In this document: piece after piece, positions 49,397 to 62,481 of the stretch
How positions within the stretch are numbered: position 1 is the first letter of the stretch
How the letters are laid out: each line of letters opens with the position of its first letter
Assembly (NCBI RefSeq): GCF_003945595.2
Contig: NW_024104520.1
Location: 2,451,501 to 2,515,500 of the forward strand
DNA: 64,000 nucleotides
Origin: Pipra filicauda
Taxonomy: Eukaryota > Chordata > Aves > Passeriformes > Pipridae
Direction of reading: 5' to 3'
The notes under the pieces: model-generated
Told to the model about the DNA's origin: nothing
Databases searched by the model: none
The model's input: the letters and a program-made list of their open reading frames with translations, nothing else
Made by a program: the position numbers and the translations under genes

Positions 49397-49954
49397 GGCA
49401 GGAGGGAAGCAATAAAAATGTCCATTTTGACTCCTTGCAGTGATAATGATTTGTCTATACTAAACCTTTAATGTTTTGCCATTTTAGTTTTTCCCAAATT
49501 GCTTTCGCCTGCATTTTTTTATGGGGACAGCTCAGAACTTTAGGGAATGATAATCCAATAAGGGATTTTGTGAAGGGATGATAATGATGAGCTGTGAAAG
49601 TATCAGGAACCCATGAGATCCCCACTACTTACACAGAGTGAAGTAGGTCAGCCTTAGTGCCTGTAAGAGGGATTCTTTTACCTGCCAGGTGGGAACTGGA
49701 GGCCTGAGCATACCATGAATTATGCTAAAGGTGGAAGAAGCCTTGCAGAATAAAAGAGAGAGGCTTAAGGCTCAGGCATGCAGGTTGTCACAAATCATCA
49801 AGTAGGGTAACTCAAATCTACAAATGCACTTTGATGAAAACTTAAAAATAATATGATTAATTCTACTTCATCAACTGAAGGACAAAATAGAAATGAAACT
49901 TTTTTCCCTGAAATTCCTGTGGAAAAAAAAGGATTATTTGTACTTGTTTGGGGC
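49397..49954. other. unique DNA, no gene seen
   Basis: Nothing recognisable. A 28-base - strand segment near 49636-49663 has acceptable splice sites but is too short to interpret. Confidence 0.35.
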
Positions 49955-50255
49955 CTATGGGGAAGCTGGAGAGGGACTCTTTGTCAGGAACTGTAGTGAC
50001 AGGAAAAGGAGTAATGGATACAATTTGAAAGAGGGGAAATTTACGTTAGATATTAGGACGAAATTTTTTACTGTGGGATTGGTTAAATACTGGAACAAGT
50101 TGCCCAGGGAGGTTGTGATACCTCAACCCTGGCATTGTTCAAAGTCAGGTTGGATAAGGCCTTGATCAACCTTGTATAGTGGGAGGTGTCCCCGCCCATG
50201 GAAGGAGGTGTTGGGACTACATGATCCCTTCCAACCCCTTAACATTCTGTGACTA
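49955..50255 (+). mobile_element. CR1 LINE 3' end
   Basis: The order of segments is that of the CR1 3' region. GAAGCTGGAGAGGGACTCTT comes first, then GTAGTGACAGGAAAAGGAGT, TACTGGAACAAGTTGCCCAG, CCCGCCCATGGAAGGAGGTG, ATGATCCCTTCCAACCCCTT and a final AACATTCTGTGA. The 90-codon + strand frame across its 5' part is not coding. Confidence 0.9.
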
Positions 50256-50342
50256 TGACCAAATGCAGCTGCTGTTAAGAAGTGCTCTGCACAAAACATT
50301 ATGACATTTCCTGCTTATAAATTTAATATATAACTAAATCCT

Positions 50343-51230
50343 TGTTATAGGTTAGGATTTCAGGAGAATTTTTTCTTTCCCCTGCCCCTCCCTCCCCCCA
50401 CTGTAGGAAAGACAGAGTTTGAGTGGAAAAGGGGGAAGGGAGCCAATTAACTTTACCAAAGACTTGGCTAAATTCCTCGGGAATGACCCATCAGAGACTC
50501 AGAGCTGCTGGTTTTTGTTCAGAGGGGAGAGGGACAGACGGCTGGGTTCTCTAGCCGGGACGGAGTCAGGGACTGTATCCAGGGATCTCTGGAGGAAAAG
50601 CTTGGGAGCCGTTTTTTTTTGTTTGGTTCTTTTGTCCTGGTGAGGCCTGACCACCGGCCCTGCACCACCACTGCCTCCTGGCTCCTGCCGGGACCTACTG
50701 GTTGTTTTTTTCCTTCTTTTCATTGGAGAGGTCTGTGCTTACTGGGAGAAGAGGGGAGAGCCTTGGAACACCGTCATCTGGGAACAGTGAGTCCTGTTGA
50801 AGGGTGAACTGCTTTTTTTCCTTACCCCTTCCTTCCACTGAGGGGAGGGTCCCCCACCTTCTTGTTGGCTCCCCGCGCGACCCAAGACCAACCCCCAGAC
50901 CCCTCTCCCTGCGCGGTGACCGCCAGAGATCCCACAGCGCCCCCTGCCGACCACAATTAGGACTGCGCTAAAGGACAGAGAAGTATTCATTCAGACCTTT
51001 TTTGTTGTTTCTTTTTCTAGGATTGCTGTCTAGTTCTTTTGTGTTTTGTTACTGGTTTTGCCAACATACATATATCTTTTAATAAAGGGTTGTTATTTCT
51101 TCTATTTTTTCCACACTTCCTCGATTGAAGCCCCTTCATTTTGAATTTACAATTGCTGAGAGAGAGGAGTTTGGTCTATCTTATAACTCATCCTCTTTAG
51201 CAAGCATTCCAGTCTCCTCAGACTGAGACA
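50343..51230 (+). mobile_element. solo ERV LTR, copy A
   Basis: A complete LTR of 888 bases, starting TGTTATAGGTTAGGATTTCA and ending CTCCTCAGACTGAGACA. Its boundaries are defined by comparison with an inverted copy at 61673-62481 that starts and ends at the same points. A polyadenylation signal (AATAAA) is at 51081-51086. The middle part (50480-50960) is GC-rich. No viral genes are attached, so it is a solo LTR left by recombination. The flanks (ATCCT on the left, ACGTT on the right) do not form a target-site duplication. A TTG-initiated frame over its 5' part has a counterpart in copy B but lacks an ATG. Confidence 0.88.
50935..50946 (-). promoter_or_regulatory. CTCF-core-like motif in LTR copy A
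   Basis: CAGCGCCCCCTG is the reverse complement of CAGGGGGCGCTG, which contains the AGGGGGCGC core of the vertebrate CTCF binding motif. The same 12-mer occurs twice in LTR copy B. Binding is inferred from the motif only. Confidence 0.4.
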
Positions 51231-54200
51231 ACGTTAAACCTTGGGAAATACCAATTTTAAAATAATATCTCATAAACCTGTTGGTTTGATAGGTTTATAT
51301 ACAAATTCATTCAGTCCTCAAGAAATAAGGTGGTCTGACTTCAGAGTTGATTTTTTTCATAAATGAAAGCAACACTGAGGATGAGGGGCAAAAGGAAGAC
51401 TTCACTCACTGTGCGTGTATCCACTCATACTTGAGGTGGAGGTTATCCATCAGCTATGGTGTGTTCTTATGCCAGCTGGATGACCTGTTGTCTGAGCTGA
51501 TTAAACAGATTTTTAAAGGAAATTACAGAAGTGTCTGAACTAGACAGTACTATCTGTCTTTGGCCAGTCAGATAATATTTGGCTCAGAAAGGGGTAAAAA
51601 AAACCCAAAAGAATTGTAATTTCTAACACCCAGATAATTTTCTGGATATTTCCCTTACAGAATGCTGTCAGTTGCTGGGCTAAGGCCAAAACTATCATTC
51701 ACTCCTCAGGAGAAGGCTGCTGAAATTTGAAGGCAAGTCCAAAAATTACATAAGTCTATTATTAAGAATGGAGATACCTGTACTCTGAGGTGAAGAGAGG
51801 GTCTTCTTTATCTATTTGTGCAAGGTCCTGTGTAGTGCTACCATGTTTTATGCACTCCAGAGCAGAGGGCAAGAAGGGTGAGTAGGTGTGGATCTCTGGA
51901 TATTTCTCAATGGTGTCGGGGAGGGTAAAGAGACACAGCACCTCTATCTGCCTCAGCTGTAGTCCCAACTAAGTATCTCTTGGCAGTCAAGGTTATTATA
52001 TGCAGTGCTTTCCACCAAAATGCTCATCTCTCATCTTCCAAAGTTTTATTACTCCTAGAATCTTCTCAGTTGGGCAATCTACATCTCCTAGCAGTCTTTC
52101 CTTCTAAAACTTAGTTTAGCATTACATATTATAGAGAGCATGTGTAGGGGCACAATTGCCATTAGGATGGAGTATTAGATGAAGTATGGAAAGGAAAATA
52201 ACTTAAATTTTACCAGAATGTGAGGAATGTTCAACTTATAATGCTTAACAAAAAAGCAAAGGGCAAACTGAATAATCTCTAATTCACTTAAGCAAACATC
52301 AGCTCTTGTTATCTAAGAAAGTGTTTTTGAGTATTTTCAGATGTTGGAGGATATACCTCTGCAAATTTTTGTAAGTAATTATTTATTTACTCCCCTCCCT
52401 CCCCCCACCTTAAGCATGCTGAGTCTAAAAATGCCATTTCATAGAAGTGTATAACTTAGGTTTGAATTCCTGGTAGACAATGCATACTTTTGATACAAAC
52501 AAATGGAAACAATGTTTTGTCATCCTTTGGATCCTGGCCCTTATAAGGCTGTGCTTTCACCATTTTTAGTGTAGATAAACCATGCATGGATTCAAGCTCT
52601 AAAATCTAATGTCTCAAATTTCCATCATTTCTCCCCCCCCTTTGCAATCCAGTGTGGAAGGTGTTTGAACCTTTCTAATTTCCATTCTGTGTCAGACAAA
52701 GCCCCCTCACTGCACTAAACCTAGTCTTTGGAAAAAAACTCTCACCATCTGAAAAAAAGCATTTTGCATGTGTTGGATAAATATGCAAGAGTTACTCTTC
52801 TGTCTTTAACCATGTAAGCAGCAAAGAAATCAAAGATTAGTTTCTAATACAGCGAAAGAAGAACTCACATGTGAAAGGACTGTGATGTTTCTATCAGCTC
52901 TTCAATGGTTAAAAATTTTTTTTCCAAGTATATTTTCTGATTCTTTTTATGTACTTCAATTTATAGCTACCACTTCCTCATGTGTACATTTTAATGATTT
53001 GCTGTTCCAAATGATACTTATCAAATTAGCTTATTCCAGAAAAAGAATCCATGAGGTAGTCTTGCTCAATCAGCCTTATTTCTCGAATTACTTCCTTATC
53101 TATGAAAATGCAGTTACCACTTTTGATTACTCTTAGATAATTAAATAATGACAAAATGCTTAATTTATTAAATTAAGTAGCTTTGGCTCCTACTGCCTCT
53201 TGGTGTATGATCTTAACTCCCACTAACACAGCTTTTGCTTCAAATATTTTTTATTTCTGCATTATGAATTAGATACTAAAATAGTATAAAGCTCTTGGAG
53301 TAGTGAAGAAGATTTTGCAATCAGCACATATTTAACTTTTTAAGTGTGTATTGACATAAATATACTTCATATTAAAACTGGACTTTTCAATTTAATCATT
53401 CTAATTGTCTTTTTGCTGTATTACATTATTTGGGAGAAGATATGAGCTGGGATTTTCCCCTTCATGAAATGCTTGCAAGCTCCCTGTCAGAAAGGAGTAC
53501 TAGAGTCTGATGACTTGCACTGAAATAGGGTGTTAAAGGGTACTCCCTGCTAACTGCCCTGTTGTTTGTCAGGTCCCTGCCTTTCTCTTCCTGTTCATAG
53601 CTTTTGCAACTGAACACAAACTGAGAATTCAGAAGTTCTTTCTTTACAGAAAGAACTTATCAGCTTATTGCTGATAAACTTGCTAGTTTTCATATGCCCA
53701 CCTAAATTTCCTAGTATGGTCTTACTGTTAGAACATTAATGACTGCAGGTTTTTTTATTAAAGTTTAATCTTGGTTTTTTTGAAGGAGTGAATTCAAACA
53801 AAACATTGAGTTTCTTTCTAGTTTCAGTTTTGGAAAAGAAGTGAAAAGAGGTAAAATAAATATGTGGGGAAAATAAAAAATAAAATTGTGTCTCCAATAA
53901 GAAGAGAAAAGGTAATTTAAAAAAGACTACAAAAGAGAAGATAAAGAGAAACAATTAGATTGAATCCTCCCCAATATATATTTTCTTCTTACTAACATTA
54001 ATGGAAATCTATAACATCACGAATGGATGTTCTTATGTGAAAGTGATTTTGAATGGCTGTGTGAGTAACAGACATTCTGTGCATTAGATTTGAGATGTGT
54101 GGCCCTGGATGGGCTGCAGGAGAGGAAATCCTAGAGCCTGGAATGCTGTACCTCCTTTCTATGTGCATAAATCAGGTACTCATATGGAGGAAAGGGAGTG

Positions 54201-57200
54201 CTAACTACCATCTTTATAAAATAGAAATAAGTCCGTGTTTCCTGTCTCATTTGTTTTAAATTACATCTGAGTAGTTTACTGAGGAATTGAAAACAGTGAC
54301 ATTACTAAATGGCTGAATATTTATTAGTGTAGACAGTGTGTACTTTAACAAATGTATTGCTGGAGATTAGAAGTTTTGATTGGAATCAGTGAAGAAACCA
54401 TACTGTGAAACTAATATACTGATGATGAGGTCCAAAGGATCTCATCTCAGTTTGAATGTTGTTACAGGGAATTCTGTCAAACTTGAGCTTATTAAAACAA
54501 AACCACATCATTTGTTTGTACTGTGAGCCTTTTACGGTGATTGTGTTCTTTCTGCCAGAAGTCTTATCTTTTGTTACTGTCCAGTTTTTCAGAAACTATC
54601 CCATGTGAACACTTTAGCATTTGCTAGCATCTTTTTTCCCTTCTATAGCATTTAACATGACTAGCCTACATGATCTTTCTCCACCTGCAGAAATTGCTGT
54701 GGCACTGTGATACAGTGACATATGACATTCTTTTACTTGCACGCCATTTACTTGCACTTTACTTGCACTCCATTTTCTTTACTTTTACTTTCTTTCCTTT
54801 AATATAAACAGGACAGAAGGTCTATGTTTGTGATACTTGTGAAAAATGTTCTCTATTCCAATAACAAATTGAACCCCAAAATCATAGCATCTGTATTTAT
54901 TAATCAAAACCTGGAAAAAACTTAAATACTAATTGTTTGGTTAATAACATAAAATTCTATTGAGAACAGATTTATAATGTGTGTGAGTGTAATGGATTGG
55001 ATGCCTTATATAGCGTAGACATATCTTGCCTAAGTTTAAGTTTTCTACAGCTAAACTATCCAGATGCTAAGCACTGATGCATCTGTCATGGTAGAGAGAG
55101 GGCAGGGCCACTTAGATTATTACCAGTATGCAATCTAAATTGTACATATGTAGTTCAGAAATTCCTACTCTCTCCTGCAGTCAAAGTAATAAAGAGCCAA
55201 TTGACACTGGAGGTTATGGAATTTCGTAGGGAAAAATGTGACTGAGTAATGAGAGCTGTGCACAGGACAAGGAAAATTAAAGATATATAGGTTTCTGTAG
55301 TTATGGTGTGTTTGATTTTTTTTTGAGTAAAAGTTTTCATGTTACTTAGCATTTAGTTAATATATGTGTGTGAACAATGTGTGTTAGCTACCTATACTTT
55401 CAGCAGAAATTATTCCCTTAACATTAGAAATATAGAGAAGAGAGGTGTTCAATATGCTGGAAAGATCTGGACATCTTTATACACATACACAAGAAATAAG
55501 AGCTACTCTGCAGTAATATGGATCCATTTTGGCTGTCAGATGATTCATAAGTGAAAGTACATCTCCAAATTGTAACATAATTTCCAGTAGCTTTCTCTGA
55601 AATTGCTTTAGATTTGATTAAGTTACTGCCAGAACAAAGTACATTTTCTATGCATTAATCTTTTGAATTAAGCTTATATTTTTAATTTATTTCTAATAAG
55701 TAATACATACTGTGAATGATTGTTCTTTGTTTATAGATGACTGCTAGAGCAGCTTGAATTTTATAATAATTCATGAGAAATTAATAAGCACTCATAATGA
55801 ATAAACTTAGGGACAGTTTAATGACTATTCATCAGCAGTTCATGCACAACAAATCCAAATGTTTATCAAAGATGTTCATAAACATAGTGCACAAGGAGCT
55901 TTAATGAACTGATAAAGAACATTAATGAACATTCATTATGAATTTCCTTTTGCTGGGAATGACATCCTCAGAGATCTAACGTTTCAAATTACTTTTCTTT
56001 TAAACAAAAGAAATGTGAGTGTTTAAAAAAATGCTAATACTTAAGATAGGAGTGAAAATAAAATGCAGATTTAATTTTTTATTGAGATCAGGTATAAGTT
56101 TTGTTGGAATCTAAGAACATCTGCTCTTATCCCGATGAGTGTGAGACATCTTCAGAGACCATTTTGCCAAAAGTCTGCCAGATATTTATAGTTATCATCT
56201 CCTATTGTGTGGATTGGTACCTTCAGTGCGGATTTTGTGATTGTCTCTTTTCCACAGAACTTTTAACTGTTCCCAGAAAATCTGTGCATTAAATTCCATC
56301 TTACATGTTAGTGGAAAAAGTGTGTTTCTTCTTGCCTATCACAGAAAGAATGTTAAACAAAACTTTGGTGCAGCAAACTAAAGCTGTAGGTTCAGGCAAC
56401 TGTAAACTTTCTCAGTTTATGATTTCAGTTATGAGTATATCTTAAACAAAAAAATTATTTGGAGTTAGGAGCTGTATATTATTCCTCTTTGTTATCATTT
56501 CACTGTTGAAAAATGGCTATGTGCATGTTATATTTTATTCAAATCACATTCATAATCCAAAATAAAAAGTATGGAATGTATTTGTTATTTATCACAGTTC
56601 ATTTCCATTGATGATACAGTTAGAAGTAGATTAATCTCTTTTAAGATTCATAAAGTATATCTATGGGTATCATGTTATTTCTAGTAAATTAGTAAAGTCT
56701 CACTAGTACAGTGATGAAGATCTAGATAAATGACTGTTTTGCTGTATGCTGGTTCCTCTTCACAGCAAGTTAAAATGATATGTACATCATATCAATCACA
56801 ATTTCATTGAAGAAACATTGGAGGTCAACTGCATAACATCACATTTATCTGCAGAGGAATTGGAGGAACAGAACATAATTCCTTCAACTGGGATATGCTT
56901 TTTATCTCTAATTCATAAGTGTTGGAATAAGATGAAAGGTGTACTAATCATTGTGCTGAATTTGCTTTGCATACAGAATAAGTGTGCTTCTTCTGGTTTT
57001 ACTGCTACTAAGAACTTTATAGACTCTCATAACTTGGTATGCTTAAAATCATGTTGTAGGCAAAAAGGGAGCTTGTATGCATAAAGTCAAGAATTTATTA
57101 TTTATATAATCGATCCAATTAAGCAAATATTACTAGTCCACATCTAATTATTTAAAAAAGAAAAGTGGAATAGAAAAGCATCAGTAATAGTAATCCAGTT

Positions 57201-57684
57201 AAATCTGTTACGTATAGACTGGCTGGTAAGTACACCTTGTCTTGGTGTTATGCTCATCTGTTACTGTCTTTCTGGGTCCTAAGATCAAGTTTCAGTCTGG
57301 GATGTGTGCATGTAATGTTGCTGGAGGGGAAGTAAGTCCTTTGCTGGTAGGAATGTGGTGTGGGCTTCTTTGTTATCCTTGGATCCAATTGTGGTCATTT
57401 TTTATATATTTGCTAACTTATTATTTGTTCTCTTTTATTACCCTTAAAACTGCTGTTTTTTTTTTTTTCTTTCCCTAGCTCCATTTCTTGAACTAACCAC
57501 CCATGAGACACCCCGTTCTTTGGGTCTCCAGTGTTATTTGGCTCTCTATCTACTATCATCCCATGCCTACTGGCCTGTAGTTCCACAGGTTACTTATTAC
57601 TTAGTACTGCCATTGCAAAGTCTGGTAGAGTTAAGTCAAGTGAGAACAAAGCTCCAGAAATGTCAAGATAAGTTCAGGCACGGT
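51231..57684. other. AT-rich unique DNA, no gene seen
   Basis: Six kilobases without recognisable transposable elements or convincing frames. The only repeat is a short tandem array at 54732-54768. A strong pyrimidine tract ending CCCTAG at 57449-57478 would make a good + strand splice acceptor, but no exon body could be supported. Confidence 0.4.
54732..54768. repeat. TTTACTTGCAC repeated three times
   Basis: Exact 11-base units lie at 54732-54742, 54747-54757 and 54758-54768. The last two are directly tandem and the first is offset by four bases. Confidence 0.85.
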
Positions 57685-57920
57685 TCTCAGGAGGACTGTA
57701 GCCTGAACAGGGCCACCTGTGAGGTCAGACTAGGTTACTTTGGGTTTAATCCAATTGGGTCTTGAAAACCATCAGTGCTGGTTTTCACTGCCCAGTTTCT
57801 GCTTGTATCCAGTCTTCAGTTCACAGAGGTTTTCCTTGTATCCAGTTATGTTCTGTCTTGCTTCACTGTCCGTTATCTCTCAACATCCCAGTGTGCACTA
57901 CTGTGAGGACTCTGCTCGGT
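57685..57920 (-). mobile_element. degraded CR1 3' region, inverted
   Basis: TCTCAGGAGGACTGTAGCCT, then CAGGGCCACCTGTGAGG, AATCCAATTGGGTCTTGAAA and GTTTTCCTTGTATCCAGTTA follow, in order, the reverse complement of the CR1 3' region. Divergence is high, so this is an old copy and the edges are approximate. Confidence 0.55.
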
Positions 57921-60900
57921 TTTCTTTATAACCTTGTTCTAAGTACTTGAATATTCCTATTAAATTGATTTAAGAATCTTTTACACCCATGTTGAAAGAG
58001 GATAAAATATTAATTTAATTTCAAAATAGAAATTAACAATATCTGATTTTTTTTGTCCATCAAACTGCAAATAAATAAAGTTTTACCCTGGAAGGGTCAT
58101 TCTTACTTTTTTGTCAGGCTAGATTTAACATCTGTTTTTCCTGTTTTTATATCTAATGCATGTTAGACACACTGGCTTCTCAAGCATACCATTGTTTAAG
58201 AAAATTAAGTCTTTCTTTGTGGTGCATATTCCAAATTTGGAGAGGTCAGACCAATAACCTAACAACTGCTTGTTTTTAATTTCATCTAGAAGGTCTTGAC
58301 TATACCACAAAGTGTCACCTACCATGCATATTGGTTTTGTTCTTTGGCACCATCCTGCAATCCAGCAGTATAATATGTCAAGAAGAATTTTTCCCTGAAT
58401 TGTGGAACAAATCGGAGGTAGACAGGCATTTAAAAACAGATTTGATTTGCTGTATTTTGCAAGCTTTCTGAGGCAAAGTGATAAACCATAGCAGCTTGAA
58501 GTAATGTGATGGGAGCACTCTTATCACTCTGCATATGCTTAACACTGTTTTACTGTCATGCTGCCCTTAAAAAGTGTTTACAAGAAAGAAAAAGGAACTA
58601 TCAGTTTGATACAAATTTGTTATATCAGAAGTGCTGAATCATGGATACAAATAAACTGAGTGCATAAAAGCATTACATGTTGAATGAATTAATTGTATAT
58701 TACCTGGAAACTTCTGCAGGTTGCTATTTTTCCCACCAATGCCTGTATGAAATGTTTAAAAGATATTTATTGGACTGGGTTTTGTTGAACAGAATTTTTT
58801 TTCTTGCAGACCTAAAACTGAAGATTGTATTTTCAAAATAATTCTTAATTTAAAACAGTATTTACCGAACTTTCCTTTTTCACCCATCTTGAAGTATAAG
58901 ATTAAAGTTTTGATGGATAATTTTGATAACAAAACCTATACATTTTAAGAATGAAAATAGGAAGTAACTTAATGAAGTGGAAGGAAAACAATATCTAACC
59001 CCCAGTATTTATTCCCCAAGATCAAAGTGCCTAACAGTGAACTTGTTTTAGGAACCCTAAATATGTATGAGATAGACAAAGATGAAAAGACACAATAAAA
59101 CTACATAGACAGAAATCTTGGAATGAATTCCATGAACATACAAAACTTATGAGACACAAAAATTCATACTTCAGCTTAGCCAATGCTAATAACTCATATA
59201 AAATAACCCAAAACCATCTGAAGTGGGTTCAAGTCTGCATTTTTGACCGGGGTTTAGAAACTCATAAAACATCATAGACGAGCCCTGTGGAAAGGTGACC
59301 TCCATAAATTGAATACTTTATCAGATCTGAAAAATATGCCATATAATTTAATTGAAGTCATAGAAGTCCTTTGTATTTTTCAGCAAAGGAGTAAATTTAT
59401 TAATTATGAACCGGTAGCAACAGACAACTTTCCTTAAGATATGATGAAACTACAAAAACGTAACAAAACCTTGAGGTAAAAATACAGTAAAATAGAATAA
59501 GCTCTTATCTGAGCAAAATAGGATTGGCAGCCTTTATTTTTGGGGTGGGAGAAATGTATCATAAGTGCTTCTTAAGAATAAATCCACACACAACCTTCAC
59601 AGGGCTGATGGTGGACTTTCTGATAATCTCAGGGGGATTAGTGAAAATTCCTGTAGGCTGAAGAAATTAGGCCTCCTCAGAGATGAGATGTGAAAGAAGA
59701 AAGAAAATGTAAAGTAGCTCATCTCAAGGAGAAAGAACCAATGGTTGCAAAAATACTCTGTCCTCAGAGGATATGCTTTTAAATATGTTTTTTCAAGTCT
59801 TAAAAAAAAAAAATCAGGTATATGCCTCTCTGGGCTAAAAGAGTACATCTTAATATTTTCAATTTCTTGTTACTAATTAAGAAAAAAAGGTAAATCTTGT
59901 GGCAGTATCAATTTTGTATAAGTTTCTCAAGTTTCAAAAATGGATTTTGTGAGGTTTTCTTCACTGTTCATCAGTTAATCATATTCTATCTTTATGAGAT
60001 ATTTTTTAGTAGTTAACTTACCCTCCTTGTTTCTTAGATTGTTTGGGGTTTTTGTGTTTTTTTTCCCCTGCTAATATGCACTGAAAGATGGAGTAATCCA
60101 CAGTGCACTGACTGAAATCTAGGTAGGCAGAAGTGATTAACAGTGGCAAAGGAAACTTCATTTCTTCCACATCTTTCTTCCTTAATAAAACAGGAGAGTT
60201 CTAAGTGAGTTCTTACTTAGAGAATACCATTGGACAGTTGATATTCTTTCCAAATTCATGCTCTAGAAGCAATAAACTCAAGTGAGCCTGTAATGATGGC
60301 TAGACCTTTTATTCTATTGATCTCCTCATTCCATGGGTCCACTTTCTTGACCCGAAATGTCTTTAGAGCTGCTTTATTGCAAAAGTGAAGGAGTGTCCTT
60401 TTGCTTTCTTTTAGCATCCAGACTTCCAGACTTTCTAGTTGAGAACATGTTGTAATCTCTGATATATACAGACATTCTCAATTCTTTTGGCTTGTTGAAT
60501 AAGTCTTTGCCATTTGCTGAATTATTAGCAGGAGAAGACAAAGGAAGTTGAAAGAGTGTTCTTTGATGAGATAGGAGATTCTGGAACAAATGCCCTCAGA
60601 GGGAGGACTGAGTAGTGCACTGCTTGCTGATCAATTGTCTAAAATAATCAAACCACTTGTTCTGTAAAGTAACATGTTGTTTAAGCCTTTACCGTCATAG
60701 GACAGTTCAGAGATACAAAATCAATTGATTCATTCACTGGTCACATCATTAAATCTGTACATTTTCAATCTTCCTTCATATATTTTAAGTATGCAGGACA
60801 CAAATGAAAAGCAGAAAATGAATGAGTACTAATTGTGAGCAATTACTATGTTTTACTAAACTGAAAGGAGCACAGGTTGTATTGTGAAATCCATTATTTG

Positions 60901-61672
60901 AAGGAAGACTTTTGTCTTGCACAGATAATGCTCCATGAACAGATCTTTCAAAGTTTTCTGATTAGAAAGCGCTTTTATAACCTTGATCAAAGTATTGAAC
61001 TCCGTAATCAGTGTTGGGTATTTTTTTTTCATTGAGGGGTGCATAAGTATAATCTCAGATTTCTGTGAGTGCATTTCAACATATGATTTTGCTATTTCCA
61101 ATAACAAACTTATAGATAGAACTGCAAATGACCCTTTTTTGGTCTCAAGGTTATGAATTACCAGGTTGCTAGGGAAAAATAAAAAGGAAAACAACAAAAC
61201 TCAATGGCATTGCCATCATAAAGTTGTCATTCATTCACCTTGAATAAGCAATGCCAATATACTTTAAAATCAATGTTATTTTTTTCCCTTTTAAAATCTT
61301 TGAGAAGGGTTGACTGTGAGCTTTTAAACTGGCCTGAGAAACTATTCACACATTCATCATGTTTTTGTACTTATCATCATGTACTAGTAGCCCCTGGAGA
61401 AGCAATAAGCAAATCTAGGAATGTTTGATGTGGTCAGTGCTCTTGAAATGAATAAGAACTTTCCTCTAAACTCTGAGCCTTTACAGGAACTAATATTAAA
61501 ATGACATGTTGAGAGGAAGTTGTTGAATTCTCTAGGCATAATACAATATTCCCAGTATTTAAATTTGTGAATTAATAACATTACAAACAGTTAATATATC
61601 AGTGAGGTCAATAGCTGTGGACTTTCCAAAGAATTGGCCTTTCCCTGCAGTACAGAATGCTTCATGATGCTG
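57921..61672. other. AT-rich unique DNA, no confident gene
   Basis: No repeat hallmark. A 113-codon - strand frame at 60856-61197 has no recognisable motif and no convincing splice context, and is treated as chance. Confidence 0.4.
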
Positions 61673-62481
61673 TGTCACAGTCTAAGGAGACTGGAAAAGA
61701 GGGTGAGTTATGAGATAGACCAAACTTCTCTCTCTCAGCAACTGTAAATTCAAAATTAAGGGGCTTTAATCAAGGAAGTGTAGAAAAAACAGAAGAAATA
61801 ACAACCCTTTATTAAAAGATATATGTATGTTGGCAAAGACAGTAACAGAACACAAAAAAACTAGACAGTAGTCCTAGAAAAAAAAAACCAACAAAAAAAG
61901 TCTGGATGAATACTTCTCTGTCCTTTAGCACAGTCCTAACCATGGCCTGCAGGGGGCGCTGTTGGATCGCTGGAGGTGCAGGGCCTGCAGTTCTCTGTGG
62001 TGGTCGGCAGGGGGCGCTGTTGGGCTCTGGCGGTCACCACGCGGGGAGGGGGGTTGTTGTTCCCAGATGACGGTGTTCCAAGGCTCTTCCCTTCTCTCCC
62101 AGCAAGCCCAGACCTCTCCGATGAAAACCCAGTAGGTCCTGGCTGGAGTCTTGAGGCACTGTGCGAGCCAACCGAGTCCGGTGGTCTGGCCTCACCAGGA
62201 CGGAGAGCCAGAAAGAAAGACTTCCAGGCCTTCTCTTTAAATGCCCGCATGCAGATCCCCGTCTCCGTCCCCGAGAGCGTGAATCTCTCCCCTCTGAGCA
62301 GAGCCAGCCACCCCCTCCCAAAACTCCTCCCCTCTCCCTCCAGCCTCTCTGATGGGTCATTAGCCAGGAATTCGGCCAGATCTTTTGTAAAGCTAATTGG
62401 CTCCCTTCTCCCCACTCACTCAGTTTTTCTTAGAGTGGAGTAGGGGAAGAAAAAATTCTCCTGAATTTCTAACCTATAACA
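61673..62481 (-). mobile_element. solo ERV LTR, copy B (inverted)
   Basis: An 809-base LTR of the same family as copy A, in the opposite orientation. Read on the - strand it begins TGTTATAGGTTAGAAATTCA and ends CTCCTTAGACTGTGACA. The polyadenylation signal is at 61808-61813 as TTTATT on the + strand, about 135 bases from the LTR end, matching copy A. The flanks TGCTG and AGCTG agree at four of five bases, consistent with a mutated 5-base target duplication. A GC-rich core (61940-62330) is open on both strands for over 150 codons. This is a compositional effect: the - strand frame starts at GTG, not ATG. Confidence 0.88.
61950..62019 (+). promoter_or_regulatory. pair of CTCF-core-like motifs in LTR copy B
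   Basis: CAGGGGGCGCTG occurs at 61950-61961 and again at 62008-62019, within a partial tandem duplication with 58-base spacing. Copy A has one such site at the corresponding place. The 12-mer contains the CTCF core AGGGGGCGC. Function is inferred from the motif only. Confidence 0.4.

Noticed and set aside
57449..57478. Long pyrimidine tract ending CCCTAG, as in a 3' splice site
   Set aside because: No downstream exon with a good donor could be supported, and the next recognisable sequence is a decayed CR1.
60856..61197. 113-codon - strand open frame
   Set aside because: AT-rich translation, no motif and no convincing splice sites. The length is within what chance allows.
61936..62443. Frames of 159 codons (-) and 155 codons (+) in the same place, with a partial counterpart in the other LTR copy
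   Set aside because: They lie in the GC-rich core of a solo LTR. The frames start at GTG or TTG on the sense side, diverge through indels between copies, and are open on both strands. That fits composition rather than coding. An LTR-encoded protein cannot be excluded but is not supported.
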